From: Spirogloea muscicola
Lineage: Eukaryota > Streptophyta > Zygnematophyceae > Spirogloeales > Spirogloeaceae
Assembly (NCBI GenBank): GCA_009602725.1
Contig: WELB01000136.1
Location: forward strand, 230,402 to 246,629
Length of the DNA: 16,228 nucleotides
Reading direction: 5' to 3'
In this document: positions 1 through 9,243 of the stretch, piece after piece
Position numbering within the stretch: the stretch's first letter is position 1
Layout: every line of letters starts with the position of its first letter
The notes under the pieces: model-generated
The model's input: only the letters and a program-made list of their open reading frames with translations
Database searches by the model: none
What the model was told of the DNA's origin: nothing
Program-made: the position numbers and the translations under genes

Positions 1-2103
1 CGCTTGGGACTGCAGGACCTCCACTTGATCTCCCCCTGTCCGCCAGAGGAGGTCGCTGGGCTGACCGTACCCCAAGCGGAAAAAGGGTACCAGGGAGGGG
101 AAGGATGCCCGGAGCTCCTCCGCAATGCTGGCGCGCTCCACAGTGTTGAAGGCATTCTTCACGTCAACGGCCAGCACCAGCCACCCCGGGTGCTGGTCCA
201 AGGTCGCACGAACCCCATGAACGACGGCCTCGACCCCACTCCGCAGCCCCGCGCCGTACTGGTGTGGCGCCATGTGCACCTGCGCCAGCCCCGCATGCTG
301 CTGCCAGAGTACGCGGCTCACCAGGCGGTACAGGACCTCCCCAATGGCAATGGGCCTGACTCCCCCGCTCGGCTTGTCGAGGGCGAGCAGCGTGCTGGTG
401 CACAGTACGCCGCGGATGCTGGCCGGCACATTGTCGCGGGCCATATGCTGGCAGATCTGCAGCAGCGCGTTGAAGTCTGTTGCCTCACCCTCAAGGAAGA
501 TCTCCCGCAGGTGCTCAGTTAGCATGCGGGAGGGGCCGCCGGCGGCTGCGCGACGGCTGGTCTGGAGAGCCTTCATGAGGGCGTCGGCGTCCAAGACCAC
601 CTCCTCCGGCGGGGCGAACGCGGCCAACCACGGTGGCAGGGGGGAGCTGGACGGGGGGTGGAGGGAGTCCAGAGCCGCCCGGGTTGCCGCATTGGTCGGC
701 GCCAGCATCGCATCGTCCAGGGCCTGCACAGCCCGGGAGAGCTCGCCCGCGTGGCCGTAGCGAAGAGCCCTGCGGACGCTGGCGGCCCGGTCGTGTGTTG
801 CCCCTCGACCACCACGGTTGGCTTCGGATGCCGCCACGGCTGCGTCGTGCCTCGCCAGGAGCTCCTCCCAGTGCCCGCTCTCGAACAACTGGACGCGTTC
901 CAAGAGGGGCTGCTGGCCCTGCTTGCGGCTGTCGAGAGAGACCCGCCCGAGCAACAGCCGGGGGAAGAGGATGAACAGCTTCCACGCCGCCTCGTCTCTG
1001 TGGTCCACGACGATCCGCTGTGTCACCGGGCGGAGCGCGCGGCGGAGGTGTGGGCGTGCCCAGCGTGGAACATGGCGTAGGAGCGGCAGGGCCGCCTGGC
1101 GGTGAACTGCGGCCAGGTCAAGGTCGGCCAGCCACTGCCAGTGGTGAGGCGTGGGCGGGGACGGCGCGGGAGGCCTGCCTGGTCTGCCCCGACGACCACC
1201 CGCCGCCGCTGCGCTCCGCGCCTGCTCCGCACGGTTGATGTTGCCCGCGCAAGTTCGCTGGTGGTTGGACCGGCCGGACCGCGTGGTGAAGGTCCTCTGG
1301 CAAAGCTGGCACCGAGGCGGGTCGGGCGAGGGAGGAGAGGGCGACGGCGGTGGAGCCGGCTCGCTCGGCGGGGGTGGAGGCGGCGGAGATGGGGGGGGCG
1401 TCGATGGCGCCGACTGTGGAAGGCTGGGCGGCTCGAGAGGCGGGATGGCGGATGATCGGGAAGGCGGCGTCGGAGGAGGTGGGGGCGGTGGGGACGTCGG
1501 CGGCTGTGGTGACGACGGCTCGGCGGGCGGTAGCGGCTGCCGCACCACTGTCGCCGGAGAAGCACACTCAGGGGCGTCAGGGCCGAGCACATGGGACATG
1601 GTACCCTGAGGATGGAGGAGCGTGGTCACCTCGTGGGTCCCCTCGCTTCTCAGGGGTGGAGGCGATAACGTTGGTGCCCGACACTTCTCTCGGGCGGGAG
1701 GCGATAGAGTAGTGGCCTCCGTGGAATGCTCCGTGGAATGCTCCGTGGAATGCTCCGCCCGAGTGGATGCCAGGGCCTGGACGATGGGGCTGCAAGCCGC
1801 GACGGCCGCTGCGGGCGGCGGGCCGGTGGGGCTGGCATGCCCCTTGCAGTGTCGCCGATGCACAGAGACACCATGGGGAGTTGCGAAATCCCGCGGGCAG
1901 GTGGGGCACGGCGCGCGCGGGGGCTTCGCAGGCGAGGGTGGCGACGGCGGAAGAAGGGGGGGCTGCGGCGGAGGTGGCGTGGTGGCGGCATGGAAGGCGG
2001 CGAGGGTGAGAAACCGCTGCGCCCACGCGAACTTGGCCGGGGGAAGTTCGGGACTCCGGCTCCGAGGGCGGCGCCGAGAGCTGCACGCCGCCGCGGACCC
2101 CAT
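1..2103 (-). CDS. Non-LTR retrotransposon protein: two zinc fingers plus reverse transcriptase (3' end outside window)
   Basis: Read on the minus strand, one frame stays open from the first in-frame Met at 2101-2103 to the window edge: 701 codons with no stop. Upstream it is open to a TAG near 2550. Residues 66-86 form a C2H2-type finger (CPTC, 12 residues, then HRRHC). Residues 265-286 form a CCHC finger (CQLC, 12 residues, HQRTC). A proline-rich linker (about 200-260) separates them. A conserved region starts near residue 410. Residues 562-601 hold the RT N-terminal motifs (LLALDKPSGG, then VRPIAIGEVLYRLVSR). Residues 642-653 are RT motif A, LVLAVDVKNAFN, with first catalytic Asp D647. RT motifs B and C (YxDD) and any endonuclease lie beyond base 1. 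N-terminal CCHH/CCHC fingers before RT recall LINEs with a restriction-like endonuclease (R2/NeSL-type); the clade is an inference. The RT assignment itself is firm. Confidence 0.88.
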   Translation of the reverse strand, partial: MGSAAACSSRRRPRSRSPELPPAKFAWAQRFLTLAAFHAATTPPPPQPPLLPPSPPSPAKPPRAPCPTCPRDFATPHGVSVHRRHCKGHASPTGPPPAAAVAACSPIVQALASTRAEHSTEHSTEHSTEATTLSPPAREKCRAPTLSPPPLRSEGTHEVTTLLHPQGTMSHVLGPDAPECASPATVVRQPLPPAEPSSPQPPTSPPPPPPPTPPSRSSAIPPLEPPSLPQSAPSTPPPSPPPPPPPSEPAPPPSPSPPSPDPPRCQLCQRTFTTRSGRSNHQRTCAGNINRAEQARSAAAAGGRRGRPGRPPAPSPPTPHHWQWLADLDLAAVHRQAALPLLRHVPRWARPHLRRALRPVTQRIVVDHRDEAAWKLFILFPRLLLGRVSLDSRKQGQQPLLERVQLFESGHWEELLARHDAAVAASEANRGGRGATHDRAASVRRALRYGHAGELSRAVQALDDAMLAPTNAATRAALDSLHPPSSSPLPPWLAAFAPPEEVVLDADALMKALQTSRRAAAGGPSRMLTEHLREIFLEGEATDFNALLQICQHMARDNVPASIRGVLCTSTLLALDKPSGGVRPIAIGEVLYRLVSRVLWQQHAGLAQVHMAPHQYGAGLRSGVEAVVHGVRATLDQHPGWLVLAVDVKNAFNTVERASIAEELRASFPSLVPFFRLGYGQPSDLLWRTGGDQVEVLQSQA
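1717..1752. repeat. Three perfect 12-bp tandem copies inside the LINE ORF
   Basis: The unit CTCCGTGGAATG is repeated three times without mismatch. On the minus strand it encodes HSTE three times in frame, between the two zinc fingers of the retrotransposon protein. Because 12 is a multiple of 3, copy-number change would not break the frame. Confidence 0.9.
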
Positions 2104-2317
2104 GGCGGGCGCCGCCGGCGACGGCGCCGGCGGCGGCCCGGGGTTTAAGAGGGGTGGCGGCGGCTCGCCTGACTCAAGGGGCAAGGGCTGCGAAAAGCCA
2201 GCCCAAAAAAAGGTACGCGGAGAGCCGCATCCGGAAGTCCTGGGCCAGGGAGCCGGCTGCGTTGAAGCCGGGCAGGCCCCCTGGCGGACCCGGCCGCCGC
2301 TCGATGGCCTGCCGGGC

Positions 2318-2512
2318 AAGAAGCGGCTGCTGATATTAAAAAAATCGGCTGTAAACTGCCAGCCAGATGCATACAGGTGCTCATGACGGAGCCAAAGGCT
2401 AGGCAGACAGGGCGCTGGAGGAGATCCAGCCAGCCGCTGGAGGAGGAGGATCCATGGGGTTCGGTACTCAGTCTGACGACCCTGCGTCACCTTGTACGGT
2501 CTGACAGATGAC
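2318..2512. repeat. Dispersed repeat, copy A (matches 14236-14376)
   Basis: This stretch aligns in the same orientation with 14236-14376. Shared blocks, in order, are GCGGCTGCT.ATAT.AAAA, CTGCCAG, TGCATAC, CTCATGAC, GAGCCA.AGGCTAGGCA, CAGGGCGCT and, more weakly, CAGTCT and CAGATG. The copies differ by several small indels, and copy A is longer on the right. It lies just upstream of the LINE start codon, so it may be the element's 5' leader; a host repeat is the alternative. Confidence 0.6.
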
Positions 2513-3176
2513 CGCCAGTGGGAACCCTGCTGGCCGCAACGCCCCCACTAAGCCCACCGTGAACAGCGAGCGGGGCCGGCGGGGAGGGGGGGGCCGCCTC
2601 CCCTCCCCGCCCGCCGCTCACGCTACAGTCCAAGCCCCTCGCCTCCAGCGCCCCGCCCCCGGACAGCGGGCAAGCCTCGGCCCCCCCCAAGCCCTAGGCC
2701 GCCAAATCCTAGACCCTGTACCCCCGCGGCCCGCCATGGCCGCCGCGCCCGCAGCTCCGTCGCCCGCCCGCCCGCCCGCTACGCAGACGTCCCGGGGACC
2801 TCCAGCCGGCCATCTCATGCTGGCCTCCCGCGGCCGCCGCCTCCATCCGGGCAGAGTCCCCTCCCTCTCGATGCCCCCAGCGCCGCTCCTTGGCCCGCCA
2901 TCCATCGCCTCATCGAGCTGCGCGCGTCGGACCTCGGGGACGTGCCTTTGCCGCCTCGCTGCCTGGCGCAGCCGAGAGCCCGGTGGAACGTCGGCGGCCC
3001 ATCATCCTGCCGATTGGGGCCCAGCCCCTGAGCCACACACGCGCTGAAGCCTTCTACACCAACGTGAGCCACACACGAAGGCCGCACCTCGCCGTCAGCC
3101 GCCGCGCGCCCGACGCCGTCCGCAACGCCGCCGGCGCGCTGCTGTGGAGCAGAGCCGCAGGATCGGCTCGCCTGTG
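2513..3176. other. GC-rich gene-free stretch upstream of the USP gene
   Basis: Long open frames exist here on both strands, but their translations are dominated by Pro, Ala, Arg and Gly and show no recognisable domain. This is expected of random DNA at about 70% GC. The right end must hold the 5' leader and promoter of the USP gene starting at 3177. No TATA-like box was identified. Confidence 0.5.
2578..2611. repeat. GC-rich perfect inverted repeat, 12-bp arms
   Basis: GGCGGGGAGGGG at 2578-2589 is the exact reverse complement of 2600-2611, with a 10-base spacer. The G-runs could also form alternative structures. It sits in gene-poor GC-rich DNA between the LINE and the USP gene. No function is assigned. 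Confidence 0.6.
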
Positions 3177-4648
3177 ATGCCCCTGGAGAGGATCGTGGTT
3201 GTGGTGACGCCCGATGCAACGACCAGGTGAGGGCTCCACGCGGAGCCCCACCGGCGCCCCACCGATGGCGGCCCATCAGGGTGACACGGCTGGCTGTACG
3301 TTGGGAAGCGCGGCCGCCTGTCCTACTCGAATTCATATCGGCCAGGTCTACTGGGATATTGGTATGAAAGTTGTGCTTATGACTTGAAGGTTACCTTGAC
3401 CATTAGTGTGCACTGCTCTTTGGGGATCTGCAGCCACAATGCACTCCACTTTGCACTTCGCAACGTGTACTGCGGTCATGGCTCCATCGTGCTCCTCCAC
3501 GTCATCAGCAGCGTGCCAAGCAAGGGTTGCCAAGAAGGTGGCCTTGGTCTACACAAGCCCAGCAGATTGTGGAGGGCTATAAGCTTGCTGCAGTCATATG
3601 CAGCATGCACAGGACGCTCAAGAAGCCCAGGTGAGCGCACCTGCCTCCAGGCCCGCCTTGTATAGCGACTAGAATGTAACAAGCTGTTCAGACTCATTAT
3701 CACATTCATCTGCTGCTAGTTGCTGAAATGCGTTTGTGGACTGAAAGTGCGACAGAAGGCAAGTCACTGCAATGCCATGGCCTCACAAGCTTGTGGGGAG
3801 CCACGACTGACCGCTGCTTTGATAACTGGCACTTGCAGAGGCGGCCCACATACCGGTCAGCTTTGTGAGCGGCTCGAGGCTTGCACGCTACTTGCACGAG
3901 GAGGTTCATCCCCAGCTTCAGGAGCTTAAAAAAGTGTGCAATGAGTGCAAGGTTGGCAGTGGTCCCTCGACTGGTCAAACCCATTTGCATTGCGTTATAT
4001 TCTACCCAGCGGTTGCTAGCACTTGTAGGAGCAGGTCAATCTTGTAGGCGATCTGAGTCACTTTTGTGGATTGTCAGGTTTCTGCTTCAATCAAGGTGGC
4101 CATGGATGACGATCCTGGACAGGGGACTCTAGAGCAGGCCACTCTACTCGGCGCCACGTGCCTTGTCTTTGGCAAGCCCAGCACATGTATCGGCCGGTAA
4201 TGGCAAGTCTCAATGCAGCTGCCGAATTGAGAATTTTATTCTGGCTGTCACATATTTCCAGAGATGTATTGACTTTGCAACTGTCCATGTTCGCATTGGA
4301 AAGTTCTATATCTAGAGGTGGTTCTGCTTGCATTGGCGGTCTAACCTGCACCATGATGGCTATCTAGTTTGACATCCTTTAGCTGACTTCCTGCATTGTG
4401 CATTGCGCTTCAGGAACTTAGGCAGAACTGCTGCTTATTGTGCAAAGCGCAAGCCGGCCTGGATGGCCATGTTCGTTGTGGACCGGACAGGCCTCCTCTT
4501 TCAGCACCAGACTGAGACGCAGCCTAAAGCTCCAGGACTTCGGGTCAAGCTTCCAGGTCAGACACCCTGCTGTCACGCCCAGGGAAGACACCTGAAGCAA
4601 TGCAAAGTCTGTGGAGGGGCCACAGCGTCCTGTGCTCAGGTTGAGTAG
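3177..4648 (+). CDS. Universal stress protein (USP) family protein, five exons
   Basis: Proposed exons: 3177-3226, 3434 to a donor at 3525, 3537 or 3630, 3839-3951, 4078-4196, 4414-4648. Phases match at every junction (2, 1, 0, 2). Exon 1 gives MPLERIVVVVTPDATT and splices to SHNALHFALRNVYCGHG, then SIVLLHVISS: the first strand, helix and second strand of a USP fold. Exon 3 gives the helix around LHEEVHPQLQELKKVC. Exon 4 gives VSASIKVAMDDDPG and GATCLVFGKPS. Exon 5 gives the last helix and strand (RTAAYCAKRKPAWMAMFVV). The nucleotide-binding G-x2-G-x9-G-S/T motif is not clearly present, so ATP binding is doubtful. Length is about 202-237 residues depending on the exon 2 donor; GTGAGC at 3631 has the best consensus. 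USPs are small cytosolic or organellar stress proteins; this one's specific role is unknown. Confidence 0.72.
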
Positions 4649-5285
4649 CTTCTTTCCCTTGGCATCGGTGCAGATTTCAGCGGAAGCTTTAACATAGACC
4701 TCATGACAAGCTTCTCCTCTTCCTTCTCCATCTCCAGAGGTAAGAATAAAGAGCTCAGATGCTGCCTGCGTCTCTGGCTTCTGGACTTCGTGTTTGTGCT
4801 TCGCTGCAGTCGTCACATGTGACAATATCCTGATCGATTGAAAGCGGGTGCCCTGGTGCTACGCCAGGGTCGCACAGTTGCACTGAAGGAGGCAGGCTGG
4901 CAACGAGCCATACGCCCTCGTCAAAGAACACGTCAGTTGTCACTTCGCATTCGGTCACTAAGGAGTCACCGCTCATGGCCTTGCCAGCAGCGGCCAAGCC
5001 CGCATCCGTCTTTCCCACTCCTCCCAGAGCCACGAACATCATCAAGCCCGCATTCGTGGACCACCACATGTTCTTTGGGCAGCTTGGCAGGGCCCAAAGC
5101 ACTGACACACACGCGCCCCCAGGCCAGCAGAAGGACCTACTGTTGGATGCTCTGAAATGTGGAAGCGCCCTGAAAATCCCTGACAAGTGGGACTCTTTTG
5201 GAAAGTCGATGGGCACCGGCAGCCACCGCAAGTCCTTCACAGACGTGCAGGAGCGTAGCCGCCAGGAGGGCCCACGGGAGGAGCT
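4587..5285 (-). CDS. Weak candidate: exons of an unrecognised minus-strand gene, possibly a small membrane protein
   Basis: Three minus-strand blocks join with matching phase 1 at GT-AG sites: 5285-5217, 5101-4970, and 4803 onward to a possible donor near 4587. The translations are LLPWALLAATLLHVCEGLAV, then a block around NMWWSTNAGLMMFVALGG, then KHKHEVQKPETQAASELF and HEVYVKASAEICTDAKGKK. The first two blocks are hydrophobic enough for membrane segments; the W..LLHV.EGL pattern faintly recalls TMEM254-like proteins. No start codon or certain stop was found, and an upstream exon would be needed. The left end would meet the convergent USP gene tail to tail. A plus-strand frame (4975-5403) is also open, so this may be chance. 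Confidence 0.25.
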
Positions 5286-5828
5286 CTGGTCCGTGGACAG
5301 CGGCGTTGGTGCAGCGGCCGAGTATCAAAGTGAGCAGGAGCCCAAGTGTTTAAGCGTGAGTCGCCAAGGTCGGGGGACAGTGAGACCGCTCGAATACTAC
5401 TAAGCACTTTACATTGCGAGCACTTGCCAGAGAGCTTGCCAACTTGCATGCCACAGAACTTTGACCAGGTCTCTGCCTGGCTTGATGGACATTGCTTTAG
5501 ACACCATCAGTGGTCTTGCCTGGCTCCCATTCCGCATGTTATCATAGCTGTACACCACAGGGAAACAATGAGGCATGGGCCAAACTCACGGCCAAAGTCT
5601 TCCCTGATCCAATTGGTTGCAATAACATCCGAGCCACAGGACGCCGGACAATGTTGAAGGCCTGTTCCTCGCTCTCGATTCCTCACTGGCAATGTGCTCC
5701 AAAAGGAGAAAGGCTCTTCCAGTAGAGGGCGATGGCTCGGATTGGCCAGCCCAGGAAAAAGAATGAACGAAGGGCATTAGCTTGCAATGTTTTGCAAGCT
5801 TCAAAGCTACTGGGCTACACAATGTGAC
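5286..5828. other. Intergenic stretch with no supported gene
   Basis: Short frames on both strands show no domain or codon pattern resembling the neighbouring genes. It should contain the 3' untranslated region of the PotD-like gene, which ends at 5829 on the minus strand. TTACA near 5411, read as TGTAA on the minus strand, matches the usual green-algal polyadenylation signal, but it is about 420 bp downstream of the stop and so uncertain. Confidence 0.4.
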
Positions 5829-8800
5829 TCAGATGCTTGCATGTACTGTGCCAGGATCAGACAATCGGCCAAAACAGAGCCATGAAAAACGTGTCCTTGA
5901 AAATGTGCTCATGAGCCTCTCGTCAATTCCTCTAGAAGGTAGGGGCTTTGCAAGCCCAACTTTTTCCAGTACAATCTTGTACTGCTCCACAAGCTTGTCA
6001 CTCAGAGGCTGAAGAAACTCGCTCCTCTCAAGAATGTCAGGTGGAGGCATCCCCTGTACCAGATTGCTGTCTATCCTTGGCCGCTCCTGGTAGACCATGC
6101 CCGCGCTGGCGTCAGCTGGACTCGTTTGGGTCGAGCCTGCCTGTGGCCAAGTCAACAAGAGTGGCGATGCGCCCACGTAGACCTCCTCCTTGAAGTTCAG
6201 AGCCCTTGCTGGCTGCAAACAGAATTCGATCCATTGACTGATCAACGGCGAAGGACCACGTATTCTGCCACCCACTTTGTCTGATGTGAACTTGTTTGTT
6301 GCAGGAACAGCCTGTACAAGAGGTGTAAGATAAGTAATCTAACATCAACAAAATGACATCTGGAACTTGACTAAGCACCTCTCTTCAGATTGAATAGCAA
6401 TCTGTCAAGCCAAGCAATGTACTGGCTAGTCAGATGCATCACATGCAGCAGCAGAGCTTGCCCAGCTTCACCAGCAACATGTGGAGCGATTGGACGTACC
6501 CATAGGTCAGCAAAGAGACTAGCTCCTGATGCCGGGACAACAACTGTGACATTGCCAGCGCGCTTTGCAAAGGGAATCACATCAGTGGACCACCCAACAG
6601 CCGCATATACATCGCCAGCACTCAGGGCCTTGAGATAGTGCACATTGTCGAAGACTCTGACCTGCCATTAATCCACATGAATGTCAGCTGAAACCTTGAC
6701 AAATCTTTGTCACAGCAGGGAGTACAAGGACACAATATGTATACTGCCTCCTTCATAGACATCATCTCTACCTAACACCTGATTGTCAACCTCTGTCATA
6801 TCCCTCAGCTTAGATGTAGAACCAACAATATGCAAGTTGCTGAGCAGCTACAGCTCAATAACAACAAGTCTTGGACAACGCTAAGGAGCCTAAATTAGAG
6901 ATCCGCCACTGACGACCCTCCACATCGAGAACGCACTGTCGTTAGCAAGGAGGCGAGAGCAACAAGTTGGATGGTGCGTCTGCCGGGGTTGCACAGGCGG
7001 ACCTGCCTCCGCAGAGCAGTGAGACGATCTACGACTGCCTGCATTCCCCCAGGAACTTCCTCCAGATCATGGACGTTATATGCCTGGTCCAGCGACTTCA
7101 GCGCAACACCGACCACTTCCCTTGGGGCGTTCACCATTGACACCCTCCCAGCAAGCTCGGGCCTGAAAAGGTCCTTCCAATCCTGCGAGGTACATACACA
7201 ATCAGCAAGCTTTCGATGATAGAACATTGTACTAGAAAGCAACTATACACCCTAAGCCCAAGCCCAACCCTGATTGCTGAACCACATGAATCAGATTTCA
7301 TCAGTACTTAGAGCCTCTCAGCATTGTCCTTAAGAGAGATCAGTCACCTGGATTGGGAGCATGCCCTTGCTCGTCAGAAGGTCCTTCCTGTACGCAACCA
7401 CTGTGCAGCCCCAGCGATAAGGGGCACCCCAGATCAACCCCTGCGGGTCATGGTGCCCCTCGCTGTCCCTCCTCAAGACCTTCTGCAGTGCATGCAGAGA
7501 CGGCCAAGAGTGACTACTTCATCAGAGGGAAGCCTGGCCCAACAGAGTGTCGTGCAGGATTGAAAGACTTGCTTGCAGATCAGAAGTAGCTGTGCGCAGT
7601 TCCCCGGCCCTGTAGCTCAACCCTGAGCCTATCCAGAACCCCTGGAGCGTCCTACTGTCTGAATTATGATCACAATTCTGTTCTGCAGCAAAGATCAGAG
7701 GCAGCCATCGAGAAGTGCGCCGCTTCTTGCAACTGCTGAAAATTTCGGGTTGAGCTGCTGTACTAAGGTTGGAGGAGCCTAAGTTGCATTGGCAATTAGG
7801 CGTCAGCCCTAGATGCAGGCACTGGACGTTTGCACAACAGGTGCGTCATCTTCCTCGGACTGCGCTGACTAATGCATGCTCTACACCGGCTTCCTAGCTC
7901 ATTCTTCAGCAATCTCAAGCAGCCCCAGCTGCCCAATAAGCTGTTGATGCTACTCTGACATGCAAGTTCATTGACGACTTCAACAAGACTGTGCAAGCAT
8001 AGCATGCCAACATTCTAAGCTGCACAGCTTGCAGACTTTGCAGACTCCCGTCTTAGCAGTACTCGATAATGCAGGGGTGCCCATTCTATGTTCCTAGAAG
8101 CGCAAAATCATGCAGCAAAGCTGCAGGTATACCTGCCACACAGGGTGGAGCTGCTTGAGCCATCTGGAAGTTTCTGCGTCCTCCATGGGAACTACTAGAC
8201 CGGCCGAGATGGCGCAAGCGAGCCAGGAGTCTCCCAGTGTTACCAAATCAGCAGCCATTGCCGACCTGAATTCAGGAGAGGTCATGGGGCCAGTCAGGCA
8301 GGTGGCCTATACCAACCTATAACTTCCTCACGTAATGGATGGACAAAGAAGCTGCATGAGGTCAAGCCAAGCTACCAAGGTGATAGACTGGTGTCGGCCT
8401 TGCTCGCCATCTACACCGCTGTGCTGCTCGCCCTCAGGGTGCTGTCCAACACGAAGCAATGCTCACTTCTTCTTCAGCTTGCCTGTCCTTGCAGCTGTGG
8501 CCAGGTCCGTTGCAATGGGCTCCAGCTCGCCCTTGAAGTCCACGCTGATCTTGGCGCGCTTGCTCTGCGCCTTGGCAAACTCCTGGGCAAGCGGCCAGAG
8601 AAGACCAGCTCGGCGGTATGGTGTCACGTGGACGCCCCAGCTCGATCAGCGCGCCGTCTTATGTGACGTTGTCAGGGCTGTGTGACGTGCTTGGTCACAG
8701 TGTTCGGGCCCCCACCTTCAGCCACACAGGAGGAATGGACCCCCGCAGGGCGACGATGTTGAGCGGCACCGTCAAGGCGTACGGCTTCCGGCTGGTCACT

Positions 8801-9243
8801 CCGCCCTTGCCATCGCTACTGTCATCCTCCTCGGCCACTGGCCCGGCTGCGGCTTCCTCCACTGAGCTTGCACCGCTCTCATCGACCCTGGATTGCGAAG
8901 CCGTGGCGCCGGTCGAATGTCCAGCTGCCTCCGCTGGCAGCACCACGGTGGGCAAGGACGCGGAGGCAGCACGAGCACTGCAGGCCAGCAGCAGTGCCGC
9001 CGCGATACCCGCTAGCTTCGGCGGTATGCTGAGGAGCGGCGGAGGCCTCCATGGAATGTGAGCTTGGAGTGCAGAGTCCTGCCGTATATCATTGCCAGCA
9101 GCCGCTGCTGCCGGCTGCACGACGGCCCTGGCCGCCGGTTGAGCGCCAGAGCCTGCACCTCTGCACTGCGGCATGGCTCGCAGAGGGGCTAGGCTGGAGG
9201 AGCAGCCCCAGCGTGGAAAAGCTAGGAGTTCCATGGCGTACAT
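5829..9243 (-). CDS. PotD-like (spermidine/putrescine-type) ABC substrate-binding protein, plastid-targeted, seven exons
   Basis: Exons, 5' to 3' on the minus strand: 9243-8716, 8582-8467, 8265-8133, 7482-7348, 7182-7003, 6661-6379, 6280-5829. Phases match at all six junctions, giving 608 residues. Residues 1-76 look like a transit peptide. Residues 77-96 are a hydrophobic stretch ending in ARAASA, a lumen-type signal cleavage site. The mature part begins with LNIVALRGSIPPVWLK (161-176), as at the start of bacterial PotD. Then come DLVTLGDSWL (221-230), WGAPYRWGCTVVAYRKD (277-293), DWKDLFRPELAGRVSM and PREVVGVALKSL (exon 5), GDVYAAVGWSTDVIPFAKR (380-398), GASLFADLW (410-418) and GPSPLISQWIEFC (exon 7). 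Plants and algae carry such nuclear PotD-like genes; the ligand and any ABC partners are not established. The last 50 or so residues lie past the conserved part, so the exact stop is less sure. Confidence 0.87.

Larger units (their letters stand above)
1..2512 (-). mobile_element. LINE-type (non-LTR) retrotransposon, 5' part
   Basis: The element is defined by the zinc-finger/RT ORF at 1-2103 and by its 5' flank, which is related to a second site at 14236-14376. Its 5' end is on the right because it lies on the minus strand. No target-site duplication can be identified, since the 3' end is outside the window and the 5' boundary is fixed only by where repeat similarity fades, near 2512. The ORF has no stops or frameshifts, which suggests a fairly young copy. 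Confidence 0.7.

Noticed and set aside
1151-2386. Long plus-strand open frames (for example 1151-1609, 1622-2386) rich in Gly, Arg and Ala
   Set aside because: They are antisense to the zinc-finger/RT frame, which has recognisable motifs. High GC keeps opposite frames open.
2508-3047. Plus-strand frame of 179 residues
   Set aside because: Pro/Ala/Arg-rich, with no domain and no coding-like pattern. Probably chance in GC-rich DNA.
4403-4825. Minus-strand frame 4418-4825 as one gene
   Set aside because: Its left half is antisense to the last USP exon. Only the part right of about 4587 is kept, as a weak candidate exon.
4975-5403. Plus-strand frame of 142 residues
   Set aside because: No recognisable domain or splice context, and it overlaps the slightly better minus-strand candidate. 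Not called.
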